Shown piece after piece: positions 24,801-39,800 of a DNA stretch of 64,000 bases. The position numbers and the translations under genes were made by a program. Under the pieces are notes generated by a model. That model searched no databases. It had not been told where the DNA came from and was given only the letters and a program-made list of their open reading frames with translations. How positions within the stretch are numbered: position 1 is the stretch's first letter; every line of letters starts with the position of its first letter. Source of the stretch: Tachypleus tridentatus (lineage: Eukaryota; Arthropoda; Merostomata; Xiphosura; Limulidae); contig NC_134832.1 in the NCBI RefSeq assembly GCF_004210375.1, forward strand, positions 153,695,592-153,759,591, written 5' to 3'.

Positions 24801-27800
24801 TCAAGAAGGGTATTCCTATGGTCACAGGTCAAAGGCCATATCAGTGCCTTTCTAGATTTAGATTTAACATTTTATTGATCGATCTACTATTTTAGTATTA
24901 TACAGTAATTAATTTCTTAATTTGAATATAACCTAAATACTAATTTTTTGTGGTATGTTATATGCAATATAAGATTAGATGAAAATCTATAGTTTCTTAC
25001 AAACTAAATACTCAGATTACTAATACTGACAAACTAGAATACAACTAAAAACTCTAATCTTTTCTAGTTGCTGAGATATGACTAAGGTTATTGAATTAAG
25101 AACTTATTTGTAAATAGTAATAATGTATATACACATATATTATAACTGAAATGTAATTACAAAATACTAGTCCACTAGTAGAAAGATAAGTCATGTTGTA
25201 AAGGCCAGTTTTATATTCTTGAATATGATAACATGAGTGCACATGAACCATATCATTCAACCTTTGTAATGATATTCAGACATGACTGACAGGTCAATAT
25301 AATAAAAACAATAAATTTTTATATATGTACAAGATTTAAATTATTTAAGACAAACAGTTGTAGTTTTGTTATAATTTGTAGTCGAATGAAAAAATGTATG
25401 TCTATTTCCTATATTTTATGACAGCTGATCAACCAAACCTACAAAGAGACACAACAGTGAAAAGAAGATAAAATAATTTTTTCCTTAAAAAAATTTTGAT
25501 AATTATCTAAAAGTTACAAAGATATCACATTTGACAATTTACTGATGCATAAACTTATTTATATGTAGGATAGTAAACATTCAAAATGAAAGACATTACT
25601 TTAAAAATCTTAAAACAAACAACAAAATATGATATTTTTGTACTAAAGCCTTGTAATGTTTACTGGTAAACTGCAAAGTTTCATGAAGATATGCTCACTG
25701 TATTAACAGTAACAAGCACATAATGTTACAAGATCAGTCCGTGAAACCGAGCCTGTGTGGAGAGAGTTAATTAGATAATCTAAATTGCAGTTGAATAGAA
25801 TAATATTATAACTCAACTACTTGTATCAAACATAGTTCATAACAATGTTTCTTATCTCCATTTATCCAACCATAGGAAAACTTTATTTACTTAGTTATAT
25901 CACCAGTAAGAAATTTATTACTGCTCCAAGCTTTGTGGATAACAAGTAAATTAGTTTTGTTACATACAGCATGTAAACAGATTAATCCCCAATACTCTTG
26001 TTATATATGAAATAAAACATAATAATTTACTCCTTAAAATAAGGTACAATACCAAAACAGTGAATACCCTTTTAAGTTTCTTAGCTTTCCTTCTGTCCTC
26101 ATCATCAGAGCTATCTGAACTGGAGCTTGATTTGGAGATCTTTTTCATTTTATCTTTATGTTCTTTCTTAGCTTTCCTTCTGTCCTCATCATCAGAGCTA
26201 TCTGAACTGGAGCTTGATTTGGAGACCTTTTTCATTTTATCTTTATGTTCTTTCTTGGCTTTCCTCTTTTTCTTCTTAGCTTCTAAAATTTTTTTTTTCC
26301 ACTATTAGAAGATAAAATGAAAAAAAAAACAGTTAAGTTGGTTGAATTTAATCATAAATTTTTTTTAAAAAATTATTTGTTTCTTTTTCTAACTTTATTT
26401 TAATGATAAGACAGCATTATCTTCCAGGTCAAATTATCAAAATTAGAGTTATGGAATTGTAAAATTAGTTGGCTTTGATTTTTAAATATCTACTGTTATT
26501 GCAAAGGTCATTCTTGAACATGAAATATCCCCCATCAAAGTTAATCAAAAAGTTTTAAAATTCTACGCTTCAAACAGCCACAGAATAAATAAATCTGTGG
26601 CTAAATTAATATTCCAACGGTGAATTTATGAAAATGTATTGTTTATTAACCTCATAAGTTTTTTTTTTTTTGCAGAATACATGGCTCCTATGAATACATG
26701 ATTAAAGCCTGAAAGTTTTAGAGTTAATTCAGCTTTAATGAATGTTTATTCCTAATTTTTACACAATCTGGCTGTACAACTATTACTGGCTACCTAAAGT
26801 AGCTGTACAACTATTACTGGCTACGTAACGTAGCTGTACAACTATTACTGGCTACGTAACGTAGCTGTAAAACTATTACTGGCTACGTAACGTGGCTGTA
26901 CAACTATTACTGGCTGGCGTGGCGTGGCTGTACAACTATTACTGGCTCACGTAGCGTGGCTGTACAACTATTACTGGCTCACGTAGCGTGGCTGTACAAC
27001 TATTACTGGCTCATTAGCGTGGCTGTACAACTATTACTGGCTCGTGGCGTGGCTGTGCAACTATTACTGGCTACGTGGCGTGGCTGTACAATATTACTGG
27101 CTACGTAGCGTGGCTGTACAACTATTAATGACTACGTAACACAGTTGTACAACCATAGCTACACAGTTTAGCTGTACAACTATTATTGGCTTCTACCTAA
27201 CAGATTCTCCATGCTTTGAATATCAGTGGCACAAATTCATTAATAAAACCTCATAAAAGAATCATTTAGCACAAGACTCATATCTATCATTCATAAACTA
27301 GCATGGTTTAAAAATAAACGTATGTTACTTCTCAGTACCTGAAACGGTGTTGTGGCATCACTGTTTTCAACTGTAACAGACTGAGCAATTTTAGTTTCAT
27401 CGTCTTCAGGCTTGTGAATGTTTTCATGAACAATTCTTTCTTCAGAATTCTGTATAATTAATGTTCATCATTTCACACAATAAACGACACTAGTGGTTGT
27501 TATTAGTACCAACAAAAACAAGTAACAGACTTAATAGGACTCAAACTGTAAGTAATCTGCTACTATTACCTTTCTCCAGAGACATAACAACTATACTAAT
27601 TTACTTTGCTAGGTACACCTTCTTCCTGCTTTAAAATCTACATATCATGCAAGAAAATAATAGAGCTGAAGTTCTTTCAATGATCTGGTCTGAAAACAGT
27701 TTGAACAAACTAAATACCTCTGGCAATGAATATTGTTGTTAAAAGTGGACAATTAGTGGTATTCGCCAATCAGTTAATCAACAATGATTACATCTGAATA

Positions 27801-30800
27801 ACTAATTAGTACACGGTTCCTCAAAACCACGGTACATACAGGAAGTTACCTTCCTTTCAGTCAGCAACTCAAACACAAAAATGATTATAATTTTAGTTGA
27901 AGTTTTAATTTTGTGATTTTAAAAGGCAGTACTTGAGTAACTTTCTAATCTTTATTTTTCTGTATTACACAACACTTTAAGTCATAATGTAAATAAACTT
28001 ACAGCCTCATGGCTTGTTGCTTTAGAGATAAAACCACCACATACCATGCACATCATATCAGAACCTCTCTTTATAAAGAAAATTTAATTATTTTCTGACA
28101 TTTGCTAATGGATTATTTATAACTAACAGATACTGAAGATTCTAGTTTTCTGAAAAATCTGTGAGACCATCTCATTCATTCTCTGACACTGTTGGAGTTT
28201 GACTCAACCAGCTACCAAAATATTTAACCCACATAGAGATTACTTACAAAACTAGTTAAATTACATTCTATATTTTTTTTGGTGATAATAGTTTGTGATT
28301 TAGTTTGCATATTTAAAATAAATATTTTTAAAATACAATCATCATTACAAAGGTAGCCTACGATACTTGTTTTCTAATGGCTAAAGTGATTCAGACTCAT
28401 GTTGTTTTGTTTTTTTTTGCATATTGTTATCACGGTTACTACAATTAAAGATTACAAACTTAGTGCGTGAGATAAGAGATCTTAAATAAAAAAAACAAAA
28501 ACAAATTTCTGTGATACACACACCCTAGGATGAGCACATCACACAACATGATTATAACTCAATTGTCTGTTTACCCAATCTTTTTGAGTTTGGTGTTTGA
28601 TTGGATGCTGGTGTTTTATGGCACAGAGCAACTAGGCACCAAACATCCGGTGAAAGAGAAAGTAAAATTATTAAAATTCATAAAAGAAAGTTAAGGTAAA
28701 ACAAAGTTTAATTTTTGAATTAAAAACATAAATAACATTAAATACAAGTTTTACATCTAGTTTACAGTGGTGAGAGAAAAACTACTGTAATACAAGTTGT
28801 AAAGTCTTTTTGTAGCATAATTGTAATTATTATAACTTGTATAATTTAATGGCTAAGACTGAACATCAGTTCTGGTTTTGAGTTATTTGATGTCATGGCC
28901 GTTTTCTAATTTCATATCTAACTAATTTTACTTTAACTCATAAAAAGGAATCATGTTAAAAAAAAAAGAAAGTAATTCATGAATTAAAAACTTAAATAGC
29001 ATTAAACACTAAGAACATTTGTAAGATGGACAGTATCATCATCGCTAATGATGCTGTCTAACGTTAGGGATAAACCTTAGAATAAAACATGTCTAAAATG
29101 ATGCCGTCATTGAGAGTTACAATGACAGCATGACAGTGAAATGTGGGTGATTCTTGAGTTTCACACAGACAACACATTGGTGCATCAGTCCTAAATAAAA
29201 CATGAGTTAAAAAAGTGTGACCAATAGTTAGGACAACTTCCTCTTTCCAATCCTTAAGGAAACAAGACAGTCAGAGTACAATGGAGGGTTTTATCTGGAA
29301 ATGCTTGTTTTTCACATTGCTCACTCCAAGTCGAATGTCAACTGGCACAGAGACAAACCTTGAAAACAAGGCCATTGTCCATGTATGGAACAGGCACAGC
29401 AGTGATAGCACCAAAGCTATGGTGTTGGTGATCACATTCCCACAAATACCAACGTGGCCTGGTATCCAGAAGAACTAGATAGAAGTAGATGTTAAAAAAA
29501 AATGGGCCAGTCAGTTTTCAATATCAGCAAGAATAGGGTAAGAACTAATGTGAAACGATTCCAGGGCCAATAGAGAACTAAACGAATCAGTATAAATAGT
29601 GTAGTTTGAGTACTGCTTAGCTTCTATGTGATTCAGGGCAAGAGAAATGACATACAGTTCAGCAGTGAATGCAGAAACTGTAGAGGGAATTCTGTGTACA
29701 ACCACCAAACCAAAGTAAACCATGGCATAACTCACAGAATCACCTGATTTTGAACCATCCCTTTAAATGGGAATGGAGGGATGGTTCGAAAGATGTTCAA
29801 TAAATAAAAGACAGAACTTCCAATCAGGAGTATCTGCTTTTCTCACATGATTTAAAAAATAAGTCATATTTGGGGATTGTCATAAGCCATGGTGGGATGG
29901 GCTGACCAGTGGATACAGCAATGCTATTCAAGAATTGACCCAATTCATTGTACCTGGTTACGAAGACCAAAGGGAACAATGGCAGCGCACCTGTCCTGAA
30001 AAAGCATAACCCACTGAGGAAGGAAAACACATCCCCAGATGCAACGCTGTGGTATGGACTAAAGTTTTGAAGCATACTTAAAGACAGTTCAAAATGGCAG
30101 AGGTGTAAAGAAGGTTCATGAGGCTCTGTGTACTGGGAAAGTGTGGAAAGAGAGTATATGGAGGATGTTCAGTGCTCTTGTGTGTTTGGTTTGTAGCTGC
30201 TTGATGTGTGGTATAAAAGTCAGCTTACAGTCAAAAATAAGCCCCAAGGGACCACAGGCAGCACAACTTCAGGATCAGGATCAGGGTGAATACCACATTT
30301 GCAACAAAAGTGCATGCAAACAGTTTTGGAGAGAAAGAAGTTAAATCCATTTGCTGTGGTTCACTTCAGTAAACGATTGAGGGCAGACTGTAGCTGCTGC
30401 TCAATAAACCTCATGTTTGATGAGTGGCATGAGATGTGGAAGTCGTTGACATAGAACCGGTTTGCAACAGTAAGAGGGAATTCTCAGTGATGACGAGAAA
30501 CCCACTTGTTGAGAAATTTATATGCAAAAACGGCTCGTTTGGGCTGAGAAAACACTTTACATAGAAGCGAACAACGTTTGACCTTCTTCGGTCATCGTCA
30601 GGTTCACAAAGAAGAGGTAACTGACGGAAGCTGACCACATGTTTGAAAGGGGTTGTGTAACTGTGTGTGAAATGTAGAGGGCGGTATTAGATGTTTGAAT
30701 ATATAATTTTATTTATTATATTAATATAGGTATAAAGGCGTTCCTTTATATTGGTTTATTTTGGGTTTAAGTTGTTGTATAAGTAAGGCTTCTTTAATTT

Positions 30801-33800
30801 TACGTTTGTTTATGTTTGTTTCTTTATTTAGTATTTGAGTGTTTTCTATGGTTATGTTGTGTTTATTTGACTTGCAGTGTTCAAAACGTGTGAAGGTGAC
30901 TTACACATTGACTTGCAGTGAAGTCACCTTCACTTGAACACTGCAAGTCAAATAAACACAACATAACCATAGAAAACACTCAAATACTAAATAAAGAAAC
31001 AAACATAAACAAACGTAAAATTAAAGAAGCCTTACTTATACAACAACTTAAACCCAAAATAAACCAATATAAAGGAACGCTTTATACCTATATTAATATA
31101 ATAAATAAAATTATATATTCAAACATCTAATACCCTCTACATTTCGACACACAGTTACACAACCCCTTTCAAACATGTGGTCAGCTTCCCGTCAGTTCAC
31201 CTCTTTCTTTGTGAACCTCGATGACCAATTAAACGCTTGTTCTCTTCTATGTAAAGTGTTTTCTCAGCCCAAACGAGCCGTTTTTGCATATAAAAGTAAG
31301 AGGGAATTGTTCAGTGATGGTATTAAATTTTGTACTGAAAAGTGTGACACTCAAAACACAGCCCTAAGAGACTCCAAGTTCCTGTAGGAAAGAATGAAAA
31401 GTGTTAAACCCACATGAACTTGAAATTGCTTGCCCATTACAAAATTTTTAATTAAAACAGGCAAATGGGTTGTGTAACCCATAAAGTGGAAGTCTCACAA
31501 AATGCCATACCTCCTTGTAGTATCATAAGCCTTCTCAATGTCAAAGAATATTGATACAAGGTATTGTCATTTGAGAAAGGCTTTTCTGATTGACATTTCA
31601 AGTTGAATCAGATGGTCCATGGTGAAGCACTGTCATTGTAACCCACAATGGGAGGTTGTTTGATTCAAGGAACCAAACAAGACAAACCTTAACCATCCTC
31701 TCTAAGGTCTCACAGAGACAGCTCATCAAAGCAACTGGTCAGTAGTTTGAAGGAATCTTGAGATCCTTCCCAGGCTTAAAGGAGGGTAGGACTACAGCCT
31801 AGCACCATGCATCAGGAAAAACATTCTTCTGCCAGATCAGATTAAAAACAATCGGAAGAATAGCAAGAGAAGCAGGAGATAGATGGCATAGCATCTCGTA
31901 GTGTACATCATCAGGTACGACCTATGTACTGCCAGACCAATGAAGGGCCAGTTTGAGTTCCACCAGTGTAAAGGGGTGATTACAGTCATAGAGACTATTT
32001 GCTTGAGTCTTGATAGCTAAGAAGATGGAGGATGAAGCAGAAGTGCTAGATACCTGACAAAAACTATGAAAAAACTCTGAGCGCAAGATTGAAAGGGGAA
32101 CTGAATTATACTGTCCATTGACCTTTTGAATTTTGTTTCCTGTGACTTTGGAACTGGTAGTAAAAGAGATGCTTGTTAACCAAGATTCCTTCTGGCTTTG
32201 ATGTCTTACTTGTCAAGCATGTGCACAGGGTCACTGGAAAGCAATGCGGTCGAGAGTGTAGGATACTTACAAAAGGTATCCCAGGCCCGTTTTTGAGCCT
32301 TGCATACTATGTGGTAGGCAGGATTCTTCCGTGGATGAGGATATTGTGGGAAAAGTTGAGGTTTTACGAATACACTGAACAGCTGCCTGTATAATACAGC
32401 CAATCATTGCTCCAACAAAGTCATCTATTGATGACTTACAGATGATGGCACAATCAAATTCTCGAGAGCAGTGAAGAGGAGCCAGTTAGCTTGATCCAAT
32501 TTCCACCGAGGCATGCAGGTCTGGTGGCATCAACCATGGTTAGTCTCTCAAAATGATTCTTCAAGAGACAGATACAGAGAATAAACAGTGATGGTATGAC
32601 CCAAAGAAAAATGGATGTCTACGATCTCAAAGGGCATGTTGAGTGGTAAAGATAGGGTGGGCACATGCACCAACAGTGCCACCACTCCATGCACTCCTCC
32701 ATCACACAACCTCTCATTTCTGTACAAATAAAACAGGTTTCAGAAATGTTTCGTGTAAGGAAAGACATACAGGATGGTAGGAAGCAATCCATGTTTTGAT
32801 TTCATCCAGATTAGAACGTAAACCTTGACAGTTCCATTATATCAAAGTGGCTGTTGTTATTTATGTGTAGGCAAATTGGGTGGAGAGCTCATTTGTTTTT
32901 GACCACATCTTTTATTTCTTTATTTTCATTATTTAAGGAAGGTCTGTCAACCTCCATGGATCCTGCCCTGGGTCAATTGGGCAGGTCTCTGTCATGAAAG
33001 AATATTCCAGCAACTAAGGACATGAATGAATGATCATTATACATCTTGGGGCAGGAAAAAAAGATGTACTTGGAACCAAAGGAATCGGATCTTGGGGTTT
33101 GCTGGAATGAATGGCAGGGACAGAGATTCATCAACTCTCTTAACCATAGAGGTTGAAAGACTTATATGGTTTGAGAACAATTCTTTCAGAGGCACAGAGA
33201 GATCCATCTGCACTCCCACTGTAGTAGTGGAACAAAGTGCAGCAGCATACCTCAAGGTGAAGTGGTGGACAGTATCTTTTGAGCCTCAGGGTAGGTAATG
33301 TTTTGAGTTATTTTCAAACACTGCACCTCTTTTTCTTCAAATCACTCAGGGCAAGAACAAAAGTAGGATGGGTAGGAGCCATTACAATTAATGCAATGAG
33401 GGTCTGTTACACATTTACAGGCATCATGATCCTTGCCACCACAATGAGCAAATGTCAAGGAACTACAATACGATGTCTTCAAGTGACCAAATTGCTGACA
33501 TTAGAAACAGAGAGAGTTTGGAATACATAGCCACACCTTGTAATTAAGTTAACCTGCCTTGATGGTGGCAGGTGGACGTGGTGATGTAAATGTCAAAATG
33601 AGGACATTGATCAGCATCATAATTCAATCTTTGCAAGTGGAGATAAACCTCACTGCAGAAACTTCTTTGGGAGAGAAACCAGCAAGGATCTCTGACTTCA
33701 AGATGTTCTTCAAATCTCTTGAACAACAACTCCTTGTGATTAATTCAAAGTAGCATGGGGAGCAACCTAAATCACCTTTGAATGCAAGAAGAGTTTATTG

Positions 33801-36800
33801 TGTTTAGGAGTGGATGTTTCCACCAACATAGCATTTTGACTGACTTAGGAGAGCTAGCAAGTCCTTTCTGAATAAAATGGAGGCATTTGTCCTAAAAGAG
33901 AATGTAACATAAGAAAATGAGGTACAGATGTTACAAAGGTTGAAGATTCCTGCTCAAAATCTTCAAAACATAGTCATTTACCTATGGACTGTTTTTCACT
34001 ATTTTATTTATGTTTTCATTTCGGGGATCAATAATAAAAAAAGAATGTTTTGGTACCCACTGACTCCACCCACCATGGAGCCCTATGAGGGGATGCACTA
34101 CAGTGCCAAACAAGGACACTGCAACAAAATCAAAGTGTTTCGTGAGCACTATACCTGAACATAAGCATCAGACAATGTCCACAACACCTGTTGAGAACAT
34201 CCTACACTAGTAGTCAGTTGACCCTTGCCCAAGTGAGCCAGCTGACTGACCCTCGGGGGGCTATCTCAAGGCCACCCTGTCTACAGGAATTTAAGGCCAA
34301 AGTGGTGTGTTATGGTTGAAACCCTAAACCACCAGGATCTTCTTCTCCCCTTCACAGATCGAACACATGGCAAACATATGGGTGGCTCCTTAGATCCCAG
34401 AAGAGGTAAACTGAAAGAACAGAAGCTTCTGTGGGAGGTCCCCCTCATCACATACAGGTAAGGGGATTTAGCATATTCTTGGAAGGTAGTAAAGCTATGA
34501 AGCAAGAGAACTATGATCAAGATTTGGAAATTCCATTAGTTTTAACTGTAAGAATTAATAGGATGTAAATGTTAAGATATGATCATTGTATAAAGTAAAA
34601 GAGTAATTTAAATTTTGTATTTTACTCCAGTTAATATTAGGATAAATAAAGTTTGAAAACAAACTTCTGATATTTATTCAAAAGGTTCTACACGTGAAAT
34701 ACGAAAAGTGGAAAGTAAAAAAAAAATTTATTAACAATAAAATCACTTTGTGCTCAGACTGGCTGAGTTTGTAAATTTAAAGATAAATCCCTAGTAAAAA
34801 CACGCTCAGACTGGCTGAGTTTGTAAATTTAAAGATAAATCCCCAGTAAAAACACTTTGTTCAAAAATCTGATTAACAACAGACTTGTTACATTTACTCA
34901 AATACTGTCAAGTTTTCTAATAGAAACTTAGAAAATTTTCAGAGTTATAACATGTACAGTTTCATGGTTATATAGTGTTATAAGGCTGATCAAAGTAACC
35001 ATTAGAATTAATCAATTAATTCAGCCAGTTCTAAATCCTGTACAAGTTTGGTCTAGAGGGATCTGTGTGAAAATATCAGTTGAAAAAGTGTCAATAGACA
35101 ATAACACTCAGGTTAGATGTTGCTATCAGTTTTAATTTAACCATGATTAACTAATCTCACTAAACCTCAGTACATCTGTTTCACAGTTTAACACACAAGA
35201 GTTTAGAGCTTACATATAAAGTTTTAAGGTAAAAAACAAACAAACACTGAATGTAATTTCTCAGTTAAGTAGCTCTTGTCAGAGTTATCACAATTTGTCT
35301 TATCTTAGAAACTAAATAGTAACTTTGAAGATATGAAACTGAGATTTATGTATGTATTATTTATTTTAACTAAAAAATATACAGTTTTTAAAATATTTAT
35401 ATTTTGTTTTTATCAATCACCTTCCTGAACAAATACTTTTGGTTCCCTGTGTGTGTGTGTATGTTTAAGTTCACATGCACACAGTTTCTTTCAAAAACAA
35501 GTCTTCACTTATTATAAAGGTATAGCTTTTGTCCTAAACACAAGAAATCAGGTAATCAAATAGCAAGAGTCAATTTTTAAAATCACTATCAAACAATAAA
35601 AACTGATACCAAATTGTTTTCAGTACCAGATCCCTGATCCATAGCTATGAAAGTGACAACACTTTCACAATTTAGAGTTTAACTGTCTACAAAATTGTTT
35701 GTAAATTTTCAAAGGGACAATCTTGTTTTCCAGCTTATAATGTTAATTTTTTTTACTGGTAATTGAACTTCTAACTACAAATATTGTCAACTGTATATTC
35801 TAAAAACACTTATTAAATAATTGTAAAAATGTTAGTGGATAAAATTTTTAAAAATGGATCACTTTAGAGAAATCACTCCTTTCAAGTTCTACACACTGGT
35901 TTTCCACATTTGTGTTAACATGTACTATTTAGTCACTGTGAACACTCAGTAAACTTGGACTTCTCTTAAAAAGTATATTTGTACATTACAAAAATCCTGT
36001 AGTTAAGCAGGAAACCTTTCTTATTTTGCACTCTGTGACAAAATAATATGTGGATCACCCTAACCATAAATCATGACTGACATACGTATATCATACAAAC
36101 TTACTGATCTGATTATACTGATATTTTTAAACTAATTTCCATCAAATACCAAAATAACTTACCATACAATTAGCTTCTTTTCCTGATTCTCCCGTGCAGT
36201 AAGAATTCTTGATCAATGCATGACAGCACTTATAGCCCCAGTGACCATCCTTCCAATACGATCCCCATACACTCTGTTTAAAAACGTTTTGCTTGCATAA
36301 AAGCACAATATAAGTAGTTTCAGGTAAAAATTCAAAACATGTTACTGTGTTTAAGATAACAGTAGGAATAAACTGGAAAAGAAACTAAAAATGAACTATT
36401 AATAACAGTTAAAACATAATTAAAACAACCATACATATCTATAAATATTACTCTCAAACTGCCACATGAGAAGTGTTGAAAATGAACTACTAATAACAGT
36501 GAAAACATAATTAAAACAACCATACATATCTATAAGTATTACTCTCAAACTGCCACGTGAGAATTGTTGAAAATGAACTACTAATAACAGTTAAAACATT
36601 ATTAAAATAACCATACATATCTATAAATATTACTCTCAAACTGCCATGCCAGAAGTGTTGAAAATGAACTACTAATAACAGTGAAAACATAATTAAAACA
36701 ACCATACATATCTATAAGTATTACTCTCAAACTGCCACGTGAGAAGTGTTGAAAATGAACTACTAATAACGGTTAAAACATAATTAAAACAACCATACAT

Positions 36801-39800
36801 ATCTATAAGTATTACTCTCAAACTGCCATGTGAGAAGTGTTGAAAATGAACTACTAATAACGGTTGAAACATAATTAAAACAACCACACATATCTATAAA
36901 TATTACTCTCAAACTGCCATGTGAGAAGTGTTGAAAATAAACTACTAATAACAGTTAAAACATAATTAAAACAACCACACATATCTATAAATATTACTCT
37001 CAAACTGCCATGCCAGAAGTGTTGAAAATGAACTACTAATAACAGTGAAAACATAATTAAAACAACCATACATATCTATAAGTATTACTCTCAAACTGCC
37101 ACGTGAGAAGTGTTGAAAATGAACTACTAATAACAGTTAAAACATTATTAAAATAACCATACATATCTATAAATATTACTCTCAAACTGCCATGTGAGAA
37201 GTGTTGAAAATAAACTACTAATTACACTTAAAACATAATTAAAACAACCACACATATCTATAAGTATTACTCTCAAACTGCCACGTGAGAAGTGTTGAAA
37301 ATGAACTACTAATAACAGTGAAAACATAATTAAAACAACCATACATATCTATAAGTATTACTCTCAAACTGCCACGTGAGAAGTGTTGAAAATGAACTAC
37401 TAATAACGGTTAAAACATAATTAAAACAACCATACATATCTATAAATATTACTCTCAAACTGCCATGTGAGAAGTGTTGAAAATGAACTACTAATAACGG
37501 TTAAAACATAATTAAAACAACCACACATATCTATAAATATTACTCTCAAACTGCCATGTGAGAAGTGTTGAAAATGAACTACTAATAACAGTTAAAACAT
37601 AATTAAAACAACCACACATATCTATAAATATTACTCTCAAACTGCCATGCCAGAAGTGTTGAAAATGAACTACTAATAACAGTGAAAACATAATTAAAAC
37701 AACCATACATATCTACAAGTATTACTCTCAAACTGCCACGTGAGAAGTGTTGAAAATGAACTACTAATAACAGTTAAAACATTATTAAAATAACCATACA
37801 TATCTATAAATATTACTCTCAAACTGCCATGTGAGAAGTGTTGAAAATAAACTACTAATTACAGTTAAAACATAATTAAAACAACCACACATATCTATAA
37901 GTATTACTCTCAAACTGCCATGTGAGAAGTGTTGAAAATGAACTACTAATAACAGTTAAAACATTATTAAAATAACCATACATATCTATAAATATTACTC
38001 TCAAACTGCCATGTGAGAAGTGTTGAAAATAAACTACTAATTACAGTTAAAACATAATTAAAACAACCATACATATCTATAAGTATTACTCTCAAACTGC
38101 CACGTGAGAAGTGTTGAAAATGAACTACTAATAACAGTTAAAACATTATTAAAATAACCACACATATCTATAAGTATTACTCTCAAACTGCCATGTGAGA
38201 AGTGTTGAAAATGAACTACTAATAACAGTGAAAACATAATTAAAACAACCATACATATCTATAAGTATTACTCTCAAACTGCCACGTGAGAAGTGTTGAA
38301 AATGAACTACTAATAACGGTTAAAACATAATTAAAACAACCATACATATCTATAAATATTACTCTCAAACTGCCATGTGAGAAGTGTTGAAAATGAACTA
38401 CTAATAACGGTTAAAACATAATTAAAACAACCACACATATCTATAAATATTACTCTCAAACTGCCATGTGAGAAGTGTTGAAAATGAACTACTAATAACA
38501 GTTAAAACATAATTAAAACAACCACACATATCTATAAATATTACTCTCAAACTGCCATGCCAGAAGTGTTGAAAATGAACTACTAATAACAGTGAAAACA
38601 TAATTAAAACAACCATACATATCTATAAGTATTACTCTCAAACTGCCATGTGAGAAGTGTTGAAAATGAACTACTAATAACAGTTAAAACATAATTAAAA
38701 CAACCACACATATCTATAAATATTACTCTCAAACTGCCATGTGAGAAGTGTTGAAAATGAACTACTAATAACAGTTAAAACATAATTAAAACAACCACAC
38801 ATATCTATAAATATTACTCTCAAACTGCCATGCCAGAAGTGTTGAAAATGAACTACTAATAACAGTGAAAACATAATTAAAACAACCATACATATCTACA
38901 AGTATTACTCTCAAACTGCCACGTGAGAAGTGTTGAAAATGAACTACTAATAACAGTTAAAACATTATTAAAATAACCATACATATCTATAAATATTACT
39001 CTCAAACTGCCATGTGAGAAGTGTTGAAAATAAACTACTAATTACAGTTAAAACATAATTAAAACAACCACACATATCTATAAGTATTACTCTCAAACTG
39101 CCATGTGAGAAGTGTTGAAAATGAACTACTAATAACAGTTAAAACATTATTAAAATAACCATACATATCTATAAATATTACTCTCAAACTGCCATGTGAG
39201 AAGTGTTGAAAATAAACTACTAATTACAGTTAAAACATAATTAAAACAACCACACATATCTATAAGTATTACTCTCAAACTGCCACGTGAGAAGTGTTGA
39301 AAATGAACTACTAATAACAGTTAAAACATAATTAAAACAACCATACATATCTATAAATATTACTCTCAAACTGCCACGTGAGAAGTGTTGAAAATGAACT
39401 ACTAATAACAGTGAAAACATAATTAAAACAACCACACATATCTATAAGTATTACTCTCAAACTGCCATGTGAGAAGTGTTGAAAATGAACTACTAATAAC
39501 GGTTAAAACATAATTAAAACAACCACACATATCTATAAATATTACTCTCAAACTGCCATGTGAGAAGTGTTGAAAATGAACTACTAATAACAGTTAAAAC
39601 ATAATTAAAACAACCACACATATCTATAAATATTACTCTCAAACTGCCATGCCAGAAGTGTTGAAAATGAACTACTAATAACAGTGAAAACATAATTAAA
39701 ACAACCATACATATCTACAAGTATTACTCTCAAACTGCCACGTGAGAAGTGTTGAAAATGAACTACTAATAACAGTTAAAACATAATTAAAACAACCATA

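Larger units (their letters stand above)
28588..34530 (-). mobile_element. near-complete Jockey/I-type LINE, decayed and interrupted
   Basis: Reading on the minus strand: an ORF1-like region (34520-33000) with Cys/His knuckles near 33470-33340 ([20 protein letters not shown] then [12 protein letters not shown]); the start of an AP endonuclease near 32855 ([17 protein letters not shown]); reverse transcriptase from about 32000 to 31320, resumed at 30468-29830; RNase H ([20 protein letters not shown] near 29670-29610); and a 3' UTR to about 28588. It is the same family as 6077-8490 and aligns with it through the reverse transcriptase and RNase H. Many stops and frameshifts make it inactive. It is split by the Penelope-like palindrome at 30493-31294. 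No target duplication of the LINE itself was found. Confidence 0.88.

Noticed and set aside
26283-26288. TTTTAG as the acceptor of the SLU7 Lys-rich exon
   Set aside because: It would put the exon out of frame with the previous phase-0 exon; CTAATAG at 26308-26302 keeps the frame.
31175-31387. 70-codon plus-strand open frame
   Set aside because: It straddles the Penelope-like palindrome tail and LINE antisense sequence and does not correspond to a protein of either.
33026-33298. 90-codon plus-strand open frame
   Set aside because: Antisense to the ORF1 region of the minus-strand LINE; the knuckle motifs are on the minus strand.
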